Origin: Sipunculus nudus
Lineage: Eukaryota; Annelida; Sipuncula; Golfingiida; Sipunculidae
Assembly (NCBI GenBank): GCA_026874595.1
Contig: CM049311.1
Coordinates: 44,583,676 to 44,647,675, forward strand
Direction of reading: 5' to 3'
Length of the DNA: 64,000 nucleotides
Numbering within the stretch: position 1 is the first letter of the stretch; the number at the start of each line of letters is the position of its first letter. Shown here piece by piece: positions 1 through 13,706 of this stretch. Under the pieces are notes generated by a model that was not told where the DNA came from, ran no database searches, and saw nothing but the letters and a program-made list of their open reading frames with translations. Both the position numbers and the translations under genes were made by a program.

Positions 1-391
1 TTCTCATGTTAAATGAGTAAATATATTTCCTGATTTTTAAAAATATGCATTATATTTGGGCCCATAAGTTCAAAACAATATTCAATACTGACATAATTTT
101 TGGTATGTAAACAGAAAATGTAAGGAAGAATATGAATACTAAATATGATCACAAACAGATCAGTGGTTTTGATATTAGGCAGCCTTGAAGTGTAACAATG
201 GCTTTTTTATGGAAAATGGAGGTTTTTCCTTAATATTTGAAGAAACAAATTCCTAGTGACCCAATTTTCGGTATGGTAGGAGATTTTGGGGACATCTAAC
301 TGTATGCAAAATTTTGGATTCAAAGGTCCAATTGTTTCAAAACATGCCCTGTTAACAGCCAGACGGCGGATTATAGTCAGCTGAGCTAAAA
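1..391 (+). mobile_element. A-family element, 3' terminal unit (5' part outside window)
   Basis: Carries the standard A-family 3' word order: 'gggcccataa', 'ggttttgatattaggcag', 'ggggacatctaa', 'gtttcaaaac(a/g)tgcc', then a short GACGGCGG stretch and the terminal arm TATAGTCAGCTGAGCTAAA. The left half of the usual terminal hairpin is partly deleted. Confidence 0.75.
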
Positions 392-870
392 ATACATAAT
401 CCCATAACCCATGTCTATGTATATGCATAATATGAAAGAAATCTGTCCATTAGTTTTTGACTTATAATGCTCACAGAATTTTTAAGTAGCAATTTTGGGG
501 GTATTAAATGGCAGGAAAACAAGTAAAGAATAATAGGTGGCGCCACCAGTTTCTATAACATGACAACCCTATCCATGATCTTCGATCAACTTGATTTTGG
601 GATCAATCCATGCAAGATTTCTTGAGATATTAAGAATATGTGTGATTTTCCCCCAAAATGGACCTATTCAAGGTCAAGGTCACTCTCCTAGTAAAGGTCA
701 TGACCCCATTTTAAAAAGGCTTTGTCCTCTCACCCATATCTATGCACATGTCAAGTTAGGTAAAGATCCGTGAAATATTTTTTTTAGTTATTGCGTCCAA
801 AGGAAATCTCTGCGGCGGCGGAACCGTACCTAAACCATAGTGTCTGTCACCAGACTTTGTCTGGCAATAT
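392..870 (+). mobile_element. C-family element, 3' part
   Basis: Matches the 3' part of the complete C element (61120-61613) in order: 'cccataaccca', 'gtccattagtttttgactta', the palindrome GGTGGCGCCACC at 536-547, 'caaggtcaaggtcactctcc', a GCGGCGGCGG tract near 808 and a degenerate terminal hairpin (CCAGAC-TTT-GTCTGG, 852-866). Directly joined to a G repeat at 'aattactgcataac'. Confidence 0.7.
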
Positions 871-1061
871 GATTGATATAATTACTGCATAACACTTGCT
901 GGTATGGGTTTGCTATGACAATAACTGTACACCTGTCACAGCAGGGGATCTCTCCCAGTGACTGTAACAAATCAGAAACCCTGGCATAGCTGACTTCCAG
1001 TGAGCTGGTGTGGGACCCTGCATCTGGACAAAGCAAATGACTACAATAGAGCCTCAAGAAA
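871..1061 (+). repeat. G repeat (partial)
   Basis: An interspersed segment also found at 19510-19700 and 32760-32960, recognisable by 'attactgcataacacttg', 'aactgtacacctgtcacagc' and 'cctggcatagctgacttcc'. The + strand ORF-like frames on it are not conserved between copies. Confidence 0.7.
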
Positions 1062-1810
1062 ACAAGAGACCCATGGGTCACAGCGCTCAGCTGAATGTGA
1101 CAGATATAATTGTATCACCATTGTTGTATGTAGGTCTGTAAGATTTCATTTTGACGGATGTAATTTTTTGTATTAATTATGTAGTTGAGCGGAACAGTAA
1201 TATAGAAGTATCAGTATTTCAAATATGTACAAGAATGTGTGTCTAAAATATTGCATTAGGAATGACCAGATGTAAATTGCATAGGAAGGAAGTGGAGATT
1301 TGCAAGTATAAAAATACATATTTAATAAATCAAAATAATTATGGAAAAGTAGAAAACTGATACGTTTTGGGAAGCAGTTGTTGCTAAATGGGAGAGGAAA
1401 CAGAATGTCTCAAAAGTATCTATAGAGAAGAAATGGTACATTAAGCTATGAGAAGTTGCCATGTTTGATCTGAATTGAAGAATGGGGGATTGTTGCTAAT
1501 AACATCTTGTGATCTGACCATGTATTTTCTTTAAACAGTAAGTAAAGACAAGATCTATGGTATTTTCATGGTCATTGGTTGGTTCTCTGACAAGTTGTTG
1601 ATATTTAAAGAGTTGACATAATTGTGTCAATAAATACTGAACAAATGTTTGCATTAGATCCTCATTTTTTTAATACATCAATTTTTTGTTGAGGGAAATT
1701 TTGCAAAAATTCATAAATTTTACTATACATTTACAGTATATATTAAATATATTTGAAAATTTAAGTTGATTAACAATTCTAAATTGCATCAACATTTATA
1801 GTTAATTTGC
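1062..1810 (+). mobile_element. A-family 5' end with subtype III body
   Basis: Starts ACAAGAGACCCATGGGTCAC, containing the palindrome GACCCATGGGTC (1068-1079) and then GCTCAGCTGA. The AT-rich body (tail 'ctaaattgcatcaacattta') recurs at 35501-36795, which I use to define subtype III. No 3' terminal hairpin is present. Confidence 0.6.
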
Positions 1811-3563
1811 TCAGGCAACATCATATTATATACACAGATGTACCGTTTTTGTTTGTGTACAGGACGACAAATTTTTATCCTAAAAATATTTGGCAAAGAA
1901 GGGGGGGGGGGGGCGTCTTATACAAGGGTACAAGTTTTTCTGTGTCCTCGGGGCCGCCAAGGATAATTTACGGCAATCAGCATTATTATGTATGTCGAAC
2001 TGGACGGCATGAATATCGGTGATCATGTCCGTATAGTGGCAATGTACACTCAATAAAGAACATTACAGTGCTTTGTTTTTGTTTAAATTTATCATTTATA
2101 CATCAGATTTACATGCGCACATAGTTAAATAATTGATAAGAAAAGGTTTGCCCTTGCCGCATTGACACGGGAATTTTAACGGAATCAATATATGAAAGCC
2201 CTTATGACAGTAGAGCCAGTGAATTCCTGCGATAGCGAACAGAATCGCGGAACTGACAGACCGAAACGGAATTTCCAATCCTGAAAATATATAAGTTTTA
2301 AAGTATATTTTGCCAAAAATATCTTGGCAAATAACTTTAAACAGGTTCACAGTGATATAATTGTAGATGCCGCTATCAGGTTGCAGGGCTTATCCATGTA
2401 CCAAGATCCGAGAGTACAGCGCTCGCGCAAGGGATGCTGGGAACTTGCTAATGCCATCCAGTAGCATGTAATATGCATATTAATACAAGGATGATTTTTT
2501 CATATGGTGCCGTATTTACCGCGTAAAATGTTCATGAGTCCAGTGAATGCGGACGCTGTCAGCTGGCTTGCACACTGACATACACGGAGACTCACACATG
2601 GCACTTTGATTACAAGACAACCAGTAGCGTGTTATAATTATAAATATGAAGCGGCCTTTCCACAGGTGACGCGAAATTCAATGTTTGTCAAGCTTGTATT
2701 ATTGGGCTACGCCAAGAAATGAATGTATTATAACAAAGTTCAAGAAAGGGACCGAGTTTCCGCGGGATATAAATATGATGAATTTCCACTCAATTTTACA
2801 ACGAAACCCTGCATTTGGTGTGTATATCCTCTTAGGAATGATCTATTAAATAGTAACCAAATGGAAACCCTGGTTTCTACAAGGTAGCATTGAACTTGCA
2901 CACAGTTAATTGTCGTAAAATAACGTAGTTCACGAATGTCCTACTGGGTCATTACCTTATTACATTTTACCTTCCTCACTGGTACAAAGGAATAAATTCG
3001 AACCTGACCGACGTCGTTTACACAAACGTGATACATTTTGTGGGAAAATTTGGTGACTGTGACATGGTTGTGGACAGGCCAGGAAAATGTAATTTTCGAT
3101 AGTTTAAGATTAACACGGAATAATAAATGAGGAAGCCTAGTTAAGTAGAGCTTCATGGAAGCCTTGTTTTTGTGCGCTGTCACTTGTCTACCTTAAGCCA
3201 CTTGTGGATGTGGACGCTGATATGAAGTGGGTGTTAGGGGTGATCTCCCTCAAATTATGCAGAAGATTGACATTTCTTTGAAATAAATTTATCTTTTTTA
3301 AAGAGGAAGGTGTCAATGCCCTGTAAGCACATTCTCTTGACATGTTAATTCTTAGTGGGTGCCATCTCCTGGATAATAATTTATTACCCAAATTTGGGCC
3401 CTAAAATTGACCCTTTGATGTCTCTTATGATATAATTTGAATTGTTGCATAATACTCAATGTTTTATTAATTCCGTTTTGGTCTGCTCCCTACCTTTCTA
3501 TATTTCTTAACTGTTTCACTTGTAGAATCATAAAAAAATATACCACTGACCATTTTAAGAATC
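1811..3563. other. Unclassified intronic DNA, locally CpG-richer
   Basis: I see no convincing exon, RNA gene or family member. It contains a 13-G run (1901-1913), an AATAAA near 2051 and a patch at 2350-2780 that is richer in CpG than its surroundings. Within that patch CGCGCAAGGGATGCTGGGA (2424-2442) resembles a motif in both copies of the TIR transposon. Open frames at 1807-2022, 2096-2350 and 2941-3183 have no recognisable domain or splice context. Probably old, unrecognised repeats. Confidence 0.4.
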
Positions 3564-4293
3564 AACAAGTGACCCATGGGTCATGACGCTCAGCCGACTG
3601 GCATGTAGACAATATGTCCTTGCACAGCAAACAAATTAAGATAATGTAGGTGGCATCATAGTTCATGCATATAAGCTGAAGTTCATCAAGACCCATAAGC
3701 ACATCAAATTTGATTACAATCCATCCAGCTGTTCCTGAGGAATCTGGCAATTGGTGTGTATTTTGCATTATTTCTGGGGTGCTCAAACATGGCCTTTAAC
3801 TCAGATAATATAGGTCACAATGACCTCAATTCAGGTTTCTGAGGAGAACTTTGATGAACCCTCAGGATGTCAACTATGAAGATTCTAGGTCAAATGGTTA
3901 TGATTTGTGCCCTGCTTTGGTATCAAATTTTCAATTATTCTGGGGGGTGTTTATAAGCCCCATAGCTTGGAGAATATGGGTAATAGAGACCTAATTTCAG
4001 GTTTCCAAGAAGATTTTTCATGGACCTCCCTGGTTCTCAAATAGAAGATTCTAGGTCCAATGGTTATGATTTGTGCCCTGCTTTGGTATCAAATTTTCAA
4101 TTATTCTGGGGGGTAACTTATAAGCCCCATAGCTTGAAAAATATATGTAACAGAGACCTAATTTCAGGTTTCCAAGAAGACTTTTCATGGACCTCCCTGG
4201 ATGTCAAGTAAGAAGATTCTAGCTCAAGTCATAACGATTTGTGCCCAGTTAACAGATGATCCCATCTTTTAAAGTCTCAAAAATAAAGATAAA
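3564..4293 (+). mobile_element. Degenerate A-family 5' end plus 166-bp tandem units
   Basis: The 5' signature with palindrome GACCCATGGGTC is at 3571-3582, followed by GCTCAGCCGA. From about 3800 to 4250 there is a tandem repeat of about 166 bp (2.5 units), each with 'gacctaatttcaggtttcc', 'agaagattctaggtc' and 'gatttgtgccctg'. The same unit recurs in 7080-7560, 10690-10830 and 39900-40050. Confidence 0.65.
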
Positions 4294-6913
4294 ACAAGGG
4301 ACCTATGGGTCACGGCGCTCAGCTGTTATATATGATTAAAAAATATGATTTAGGAATGAGGCATATGCTGGTTTGGTGTGGTAATAAATATAAGCTTTAT
4401 TATGAGTTGTTGGTGTTTAGCTTATGTATGATTATGATATTATCTTTGGAGACAGGGAAGAGGATTGATTTCATTTATTTTATTAACAAATGGAGTACTA
4501 TTGTCACACAGATTTTGACTTGGCCATATAACTTATAAGCAGAACATATGATATAAAAGTTTAACTATTTATTAAAAAAATTACAAATATTGTCCCAAAT
4601 ATAATTTTTATTAAAAATAATAAGAGAATCTTATGATTTTTTAAAATGAAATATAACTGAAATGATTATTAAAATAATATTAAAGAATATATTTTGAAAG
4701 TATTTGCACTGGTATTCATATACTTTCATTTTTACCTGAATTCCAATTCTTTATGCAAGACATTTTATAATGGAGTACATATTCATATTCGTATTTAAAT
4801 ACAATTGCAAAGTTTTCCCACCATTACTGGCATTTATTCAGTTTTCACCAAACAATTATGTTGAGAATCCAGAATATACAAAATTCACACATTAAAATTA
4901 TGATCAAAAGTACCTCGTTTTATGGCTTTTATTTATATTAAAAAAAAAAAAATGTAATATATTCATTTTGGACTAATTTCACATCAATGTGCACACTAGA
5001 CACAGTAGGAATCTAGATTAATAATATCAACTGCATCTTTGTCTATCATTTATTTCCTTCATATGATCCCTAATGATTAGTAATGAATAATATGATTTAC
5101 TTTTTTATCATTAAAATTGAACTGAAAAATACCAAAGGTGACTGCATGGTGTTATTTGGAGTACGTGACATTCTATCCATCGATACAAGATTCTTTTATC
5201 ATCAGTAACTGCAAGTTGATTTCCTGTTATTATAAACTAACAAATTCTTTTTTATTTTTCTTTAATTTGTTATTAAAAAACAATAAAAATTTATTAATTT
5301 ATTGTTAATTGTTATGTTGTTGGTTAAAACTACTAGATGAGTTGGGTTGGACACCTGGATCAACTGTGGCTGGCCATAAGCTGCCTACCTGCAACAGTGT
5401 ATGGCTCGCCTCAAGCATGCATAATTTGCTGAAAGTTCAACAAGGTCAACATACAGGTGACTCAAGAGGGGCTGGAGAGAGTTAAGGTCTGACATGGTCT
5501 CATAAAAACATTAATAAAAGCTACAATTTTTGGCCAATTTATTTCAGCTTTCTAAACTAAAAAGCTGAAATCCTTGTGTGCATGATATGAAAATTATATC
5601 AACCGTGCTCACAGGAAACAAATGTGCCATGGTCAAAGTTGGGCAAAATTTAAGGTACTAATTTTATATTTATACTAATAACATATAAAATTTGAAAAAT
5701 TCAGGACTTATTTGGGGTATTCAATTGAATCTTGATTAAATAATGTTACATCCCTGGCAAAAAAACTCTAGCTTCAGCAATCCCCTTGTTAAGGGAGTAT
5801 ATATATTTCTTGATTTTTTAACTAGGTGCATTATGTTTGGGCCCATAACTTAAAACAATTACGCAATACTGACATCATTTCTGGCATATGCATAGAGAAT
5901 GTATAGAAAAATATGTATATTATATATGATTAAAGTCACATCAGTGGTTTTGATATTAGGCAGTCTTGAAGTGTAACAATGGGTTTTTAATGGAAATATG
6001 AAGTTTTTCATTAATATCTCGAAGGTATTAAGTCCTAGTGACCAAATTCTTGGCATGGTAGGGAATTTTGGAGACATCTAATTGTATGCCAAAATTTTGG
6101 AAATGAGAGCTGAAGCTGGGGAGCTGAGCTCTTGCAAACTGCATAACACTAGCTTGATGTAAACAATTTGTTACATGGTGCTTGAAAACTTGAATAAAAT
6201 CTACAGTTTTTGATCAACTGGTTTCAAATTTTTGGTGTTAACAGACAAAATGCTAACAAAAACATGCTGAGAAAATTAAATCCACAGTACTTACAGTAAA
6301 AAAACGTGCCATGGTCAAAATTGGGCAAAATTTAAGGTACTAATTTTTTATTTTTGTTAATATTTTAAAAAATTTAAAAGATTTTGATCTAATTTTGGGT
6401 ATACAATTTAATTTTGATAAATTAAAGTTAAATTACTGGAAAAAAAGTCCATAGCTTTAACAAGTTTTGTGTTAAGTGATCAAATATCTTTCCTGATTTT
6501 TTACAAAATGCATTATGTTTGGGCCCATAACTTTTTTAAATTATATAATACAGACATAATTTCTGGCATGTACATAGGAACTATATAGAAGAATATTTAT
6601 GGTAAATATGAGGGAAAACAGATGAGTGGTTTTGATATTAGGCAGTCCTGAAGTGTGAAAATAGGTTTTTAATAAAAAATTGAGGTTTTTCCTTAATTTC
6701 TCAAAGGAAGGAAGTCGCAAAGACCCAGTTTTCGGCTTGGTAGGAGATCTTGGGGACATCTAACATTATGCTGAATTTTGGATTCCTAGGTCTTACGGTT
6801 TCAAAACGTGCCACATCTACGGACGGACGGACGGACGGACGGACTGACGGACGGACGACGGACAATGGACCACGACTATAGCTCAGATGACTTATAGTCA
6901 GCTGAGCTAAAAA
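4294..6913 (+). mobile_element. A-family element, copy A1 (near complete, subtype I)
   Basis: Runs from ACAAGGGACCTATGGGTCAC + GCTCAGCTG to the 3' hairpin CTCAGATGACT-TAT-AGTCAGCTGAG followed by CTAAAAA. Order inside: a 77-codon open frame (4305-4538), an AT-rich segment, then two related ~700-bp units, each with 'gtgccatggtcaaa', 'gggcaaaatttaagg' and 'ttttgatattaggcagt'. A GGAC/GACG microsatellite (6819-6863) precedes the hairpin. No transposase is encoded, so it would be non-autonomous. Confidence 0.8.
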
Positions 6914-7605
6914 TGGTAAAAAATTGAAAAAATACAGGTGGCACCACAAGTCTGCAGAAACTGATGAAACACTCCATAACCAATATCCATGCAAAGATTC
7001 ATGGTGATCACTGCATTAGTTGTTCATCAGATACTTGAGCTTTTGTATCAAATTTTCCATTATTGGGGGGGGGGGGGAGGGGGGTACTTGGAATCCCCAT
7101 GGCACAGAGGTTTTGGGTAACAGAGACCTAATTTTTGGTTTTCGAGGAGACATATCATGGGCGTACCTGCATGTCAAGATAGAAGATTCTACGTCCAGTA
7201 GTAACAATTTGTGCCCTGTTAACAGATGGAGGCATCTTTTTAGGTCTCAAAATTAGAGAAAAAAAATTGTAAAAATTTGAAAAGATGAAGGTGGCACACC
7301 AGTCTGCAGAAACTAATGAAACACTCCATGATGAACATGGATGCAGAAAATCATGGTGATCAATGCATTAGTTGTTCAGATACTTGAGCTTTCGTATAAA
7401 AATTTCCATTATTCTGGGGGGTACTTCAGAGCCCCATAGCTCAAAGAATATAAGTAACAGAGACCTAATTCCAGGTTTCCAAGGAGACTTTTCATGGGCC
7501 TCCCCGCATGTAGAGATAGAAGATTCTAGGTTCAGTCGTTACAATATGTGCCATGTTAACAGCTGACCGCATCTTTAAGGTCTTTAAGGCCTCAAAAATA
7601 GAGAA
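6914..7605 (+). repeat. Two ~340-bp tandem core units, A-type
   Basis: Two units beginning near 6935 and 7275 share 'caccacaagtctgcagaaac', 'catggtgatcaatgcattag' and the 166-bp-type block ending 'gccctgttaacagatgg'. A G-run (7065-7077) sits in the first unit. Resembles the internal tandem core of an A element that lost its 5' end. Confidence 0.6.
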
Positions 7606-8258
7606 ACAAGGGACCCATGGGTCACATCGCTCAGCTGAATTTTGGAAAATATTAGTAACTGCAAAATATTTTTATTTCTTTTGGTTTTTCATGTATATTA
7701 TCATTAGAAAAGCTATGAGAAAATGGCCCTGCTAAAATGAAACTCTGTAAACTATAGTATAATGGACATGAGCTAAACCATTTAGTGATGCACCAAGGGA
7801 ACAAATAGGCCTACAGTAAGTGTTATATGAAAGTAACATTTCATAAACAAATAATGTGTGAAGGTAATTAAGTTTTCAAAAGTTAAATATATGGCCATAT
7901 GAGTTAAAAATTAATCCCACAAAGTTTGACCAATATTCCTTATTTTAATACTAAGTTAACAGTGTTATTCACACTTAGGCCCCGCCAACTTTAAGAGATA
8001 TGAATGAAATGCTACAAAGTATTTATATCTTCTTAAATCTTGTCAGTTAGCACTTACATTAGATCCTAATATTTTATCACATTTGAATATTAGGATTAAA
8101 TTCCTGAAATTAAAAAAAAAAAATCAAAATTGTCCAAGTTTCATTAAAAAGAATTTATGTAACATTAAAATTATAAGATTCATCTTGTTTATTAGTCCTG
8201 TGTATTGAAGGGGTGGGTGGGGGGCGGGGGTCTCCGTTGTTACTGCTCGTTGCTGAAA
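7606..8258 (+). mobile_element. A-family 5' end, subtype II body
   Basis: Perfect palindrome GACCCATGGGTC at 7612-7623, then GCTCAGCTGA. The body ('ttttggaaaatattag', 'ggccatatgagtt', 'atcttcttaaatcttgtcag') recurs at 19720-20240 and 34560-35100. It is cut off where copy A2 begins. Confidence 0.7.
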
Positions 8259-10917
8259 ACAAGGGACCTATGGGTCACGGCGCTCAGCTGTTATATATGA
8301 TAAAAAAATATGATTTAGAAATGAGGCACATGCTGGTTTTATGTGGTAATAAAAATAAGCTGTATTATGAGTTGTTGTTGTTTAGCTTATGTATGATTTT
8401 GATAGTACCTTTGGAGACAGGAAAGAGGATTAATTTCATTTATTTTATTAATAAATGGCGTGCGATTGTCACACAGATTTTGACTTGGCCATATAACTTA
8501 TAAGCAGAACATATAATATAAGAGTTTAACTATTTATTAAAAAAAATACAAATATTGTCCCAAATATAATTTTTATTAAAAATAATAAGAGAATAGTATG
8601 ATTTTTTCAAATAAAATATAACTGAAATGATTATTAAAATAATATTAAAGAATATATTCATGAATGCATTCATTTATACATTTTGAAAGTATTTGCACTG
8701 GTATTCATATACTTTCATTTTTACCTGAATTCCCATTCTTATGAAAGAAATTTTATAATGGAGTATATATTCATATTCGTGTTTAAATACATTTGCAAAG
8801 TATTCGCACCATGTCTGGTATTTATTCAGTTTTCACCAAACAATGATGTTGAGAATCCAGAATATACAAAATTCACACATTTAAATAATGATCATAAGTA
8901 CCTGGTTTTATGGCTTTTATTTATATTTAAAAAAAAATGTAATATATTCATTTTGGACTAATTTCACATCAATGTACTAACTATAGACACAGTAGGAATC
9001 TAGATAATAATAATATCAACTGCATCCTTGTCTATCATTAATTTCCTTCATATGATCCCTAATGATTAGTAATGAATAATATGATTTACTTTTTTATCAT
9101 TAAAATTGAACTGAAAAATACCATAGGTGACTGCATGGTGTTATTTGGAATACGTGACATTCTATCCATCGATACAAGATTCTTATATCATCGGTAACTG
9201 CAAGTTAATTTCCTGTTATTATCAACTAACAAATTCCTTTTCTATTTTTCTTTAATTTGTTATTAAAAACCAATAAAAATTTATTAATTTATTGTTTATT
9301 GTTATGTTGTTGGTTAAAACTACTAGATGAGTTGGGTTGGACACCTGGATCAACTGTGGCTGGTCATTATATAATAAGCTGCCTGGAGCCCCAGTTTATG
9401 CCTTGCCTAAAGCATGCATAATTTGCTGAAAGTTCAACAAGGTCAACATACAGGTGACTCAAGAGGTGCTACAGATAGCCAAGGTCTGACATGGTCTCAT
9501 AAAAAACATTAATAAAAGCTACAATTTTAGGCCAATTTCTTTCAGCTTTTTTAACTAAAAAGCTGAAATCTTTATGTGTGCATGATACGAAAATTATATC
9601 AACAGTGCTCACAGGAAACAAACATGCCATGGTCAAAGTTGGGCAAAATTTAAGGTACTTATTTTATATTTATACTAATAACTTATAAAATTTGAAAAAT
9701 TCAGAACTAATTTTGGGTATTCAATTGAATCTTGATTAAATAATGTTACATCCCTGACAAAAAATCTCTAGCTTCAGCAATCCTCTTGTTAAGGGAGTAA
9801 ATATATTTCTTGATTTTTTACAAAGTGCATTATGTTTGGGCCGTTTACTTAAAACAATAACGCAATACTGACATCATTTCTGGCATGTGCATAGAGAATG
9901 TATAGAAAAATATGTATATTATATATGATTAAAGTCAGATCAGTGGTTTTGATATTAGGCAGTCTTGAAGTGTAACAATGGGTTTTTAATGGAAAAATGA
10001 AGTTTTTCATTAATATCTCGAAGGTATTAAATCCTAGTGACCAAATTCTTGGCATGGTAGGGGATTTTTGAGACATCTAATTGCATGCCAAATTTTAGGA
10101 ACTGAGAGCTGAAGCTGGGGAGCTGAGCACTTGCAAACTGCATGACACTAGCTTGATGTAAACAATATGTTACATGGTGCTTGAAAACTTGAATAAAATC
10201 TACAGTTTTTGATCAACTGGTTTCAAATTTTTGGTTTTTACAGACAAAATGCTAAAAAAAAACATGCTGTAAAAATTAAATCCACAGTACTTACAGGAAA
10301 AAAAGTGCCATGGTCAAAGTTGGGCAAAATTTAAGGTACCAATTTTTTATTTTTGTTAATATTTTAAAAAATTTAAAAGATTTTGATCTAATTTGGGTAT
10401 ACAATTTAACTGAATCTTAATTAAACAAAGTTATATACTTGGGAAAATAGTCTCTAGTTTCAAAATTTGTCATGTTAAGTGAGTAAATATTTTTCCTGAT
10501 TTTTTACAAAGTCCATTATGTTTGGGCCCATAACTTAAAGAAATTATACTTAACAGACTTAATTTCTGGCATGTATATAGGAAATATATAGGAGATTACT
10601 TCTAGTAAATATTAAGAAAAACAGATCATGGTGATCAATGCATTAGTTGTTCAGATACTGGAGCTTTTTTATTAAATTTTTAATTATTCTGGTAGGTACT
10701 TCTAAGCCCCATAGCTTGGCGGATATTGGTAACAGAGACCTAAATTCAGGTTTCCGAGGAGATTTTTTTATAGACCTCTCTGGATGTTAAGTAAGAATAT
10801 TCCAGGTCCAGCAGTTACGATTTGTGCTTTGTTTACGGACAGATTGACAGACGGCCAGACACTGGACAAAGGGTGATAGCTATAGCTCATATGACTTTCA
10901 GTCAGCTGAGCTATAAA
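8259..10917 (+). mobile_element. A-family element, copy A2 (near complete, subtype I)
   Basis: Same layout as A1: 5' signature at 8259-8291, an open frame equivalent to the 77-codon one (ending at 8503), an AT-rich segment, repeated units, and a 3' end with left arm AGCTCATATGACT, loop TTC and right arm AGTCAGCTGAGCT. The tail has a short 10620-10830 core block instead of a long GACG tract. Confidence 0.75.
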
Positions 10918-11061
10918 ATTGTTACAGTTCACCTTAAATGTACCTCTATTTCAAATTTATTGGTCCAATGGTGTTAAAACTTGCTTGCCTAATAAATTGA
11001 TTTATATGACTGACAGACAGCATCCAAAGAGATAAACATATCATTGCAAAAGCTCAGAGAA

Positions 11062-13694
11062 ACAAGGGACCTATGGGTCACGACGCTCAGCTGTTATATA
11101 TGATAAAAAAATATTATTTAGAAATGAGGCACATGCTGGTTTTGTGTGGTAATAAATATAAGCTGTATTATGAGTTGTTGTTGTTCAGCTTATGTATGAT
11201 TTTGATAGTACCTTTGGAGACAGGGAAGAGGATTGATTTCATTTATTTTATTAACAAATGGAGTACTATTGTCACACAGATTTTGACTTGGCCATATAAC
11301 TTATAAGCAGAACATATAATATAAGAGTTTAACTATTTATTAAAAAAAATTACAAATATTGTCCCAAATATAATTTTTATAACAAATAATAAGAGAATCA
11401 TATGATTTTTTTAAATGAAATATAACTGATATGATTATTAAAATAATATTAAAGAATATATTCATGAATGCATTCATGAATACATTTGGAAAGTATTTGC
11501 ACGAGTATTCATATACTTTCATTTTTACCTGAATTCCTATTCTTTATGCAAGAAATTTTATAATGGAGTACATAATCATATTCGTATTTAAATACAATTA
11601 CAAAGTATTCGCACCATGTCTGGTATTTATTCAGTTTCACCAATCAATGATGTTGAAAATCCAGAATGTACAAAATTCACACATTTAAATAATGATCATA
11701 AGTACCTGGTTTTATGGCTTTTATTTATATTAAAAAATAACTGTAAAAAATTCATTTTGGACTAATTTCACATCAATGTACACACTAGACACAGTAGAAA
11801 TCTAGATTAATATTATCAACTGCATCTTTGTCTATCATTAATTTCCTTCATATGATTCCTAATGATAAGTAATGAATAATATGATTTACTTCTTTATCAT
11901 TAAAATTGAACTGAAAAATGACATAGGTGACTGCATGGTGTTATTTGGAATATGTGACATTCTACCCATCGATACAAGATTCTTATATCATCAGTAACTG
12001 CAAGTTAATTTCCTGTTATTATAAACTAACAAATTCCTTTTCTATTTTTCTTTAATATGTTATTAAAAACCAATAAAAATTTATTAATTTATTGTTTATT
12101 GTTATGTTGTTGGTTAAAACTACTAGATGAGTTGGGTTGGACACCTGGATCAACTGTGGCTGGCCATAAGCTGCCTGGATTCCTGTATGCCTCGCCTCAA
12201 GCGTGCATAATTTGATGAAAGGTCAACAAGGTCAACATACAGGTGACTCAAGAGGGGCTGGAGAGAGCCAAAGTCTGACAGGGTCTCATAAAAAACATTA
12301 ATAAAAGCTACAATTTTTGGCCAATTTCTTTCAGCTTTCTAAACTAAAAAGCTGAAATCCTAATGTGTGCATGATATGAAAATTATATCAACAGTGCTCA
12401 CAGGACACAAACGTGCCATGGTCACAGTTGGGCAAAATTTAAGGTTCTAATTTTATATTTATACTAATAACTTATAAAATTTGAAAAATTCAGAACTAGT
12501 TTTGGGTATTCAATTGAATCTTGATTAAATAATGTTACATCCCTGACAAACAAATCTCTAGCTTCAGCAATGCCCTTGTTAAGGGAGTAAATATATTTCT
12601 TGATTTTTTACAAAGTGCATTATGTTTGGGCCCATAACTTAAAACAATTACGCAATACTGACATCATTCTGGCATGTGCATAGAGAATGAAAAATATGTA
12701 TATTATTTATGATTAAAGTCAGATCAGTGGTTTTGATATTAGGCAGTCTTGAAGTGTAACAATGGGTTTTTAATGGAAAAATGAAGTTTTTCATTAATAT
12801 CTCGAAGGTATTAAGTCCTAGTGACCAAATTCTTGGCATGGTAGGGGATTTTGGAGACATCTAACTGTATGCCGAATTTAAGGAACTAAGAGCTGAAGCT
12901 GGGGAGCTGAGCTCTTGCAAACTGCATAACACTAGCTTGATGTAAACAATATGTTACATGGTGCTTAGAACTTATTAAAATCTACAGTTTTTGATCAACT
13001 GGTTTCAAATTTTTGGTGTTAACAGTTGAAATGCTAACAAAAACATGCTGTGAAAATTAAATCCACAGTACTTACAGGAAAAAAACGTGCCATAGTCAAA
13101 GTTGGGCAAAATTTAAGGTACCAATTTTTTTATTTTTAGTAATATTTTAGAAAATTTTAGAAGATTTTCATCTAATTTTGGGTATACAATTTAATTTTGA
13201 TTAATTAAAGTTATATGACTGGAAAAAAGGTTGATAGCTTTAACATTTTTTGTGTTAAGTGATCAAATATCTTTCCTGATTTTTTACAAAATGCATTATG
13301 TTTGGGCCCATAACTTTTTTAAATTAAATAATACAGACATAATTTCTGGCATGTACATAGGAACTATATAGAGGAATATTTATGGTAAATATTAGGAAAA
13401 ACAGATGAGTGGTTTTGATATTAGGCAGTCCTGAAGTGTGAAAATAGGTTTTTAATAAAAAATTGAGGTTTTTCCTTAATTTCTCAAAGGAACGAAGTTG
13501 CAAAGACCCAGTTTTCGGCTTGGTAGGAGATCTTGGGGACATCTAACATTATGCCGAATTTTGGATTCCTAGGTCTTACGGTTTCAAAACGTGCCACATC
13601 TACGGACGGACGGACGGACGGACAGACGGACGGACGACGGACAATGGACCACGACTATAGCTCAGATGACTTATAGTCAGCTGAGCTAATAAAA
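11062..13694 (+). mobile_element. A-family element, copy A3 (near complete, subtype I)
   Basis: 5' signature 11062-11093, 77-codon open frame 11073-11306, a perfect 22-bp palindrome at 11460-11481, two ~700-bp units, GACG microsatellite 13602-13640, and 3' hairpin ending CAGCTGAGCTAAT. The end is 12 bp from the exon at 13707. Confidence 0.8.
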
Positions 13695-13706
13695 ACTATT
13701 GTCTAC

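Noticed and set aside
2096-2350. Possible small membrane protein on the minus strand
   Set aside because: No splice or start context, no family recognised, not linked in phase to the MYPT exons.
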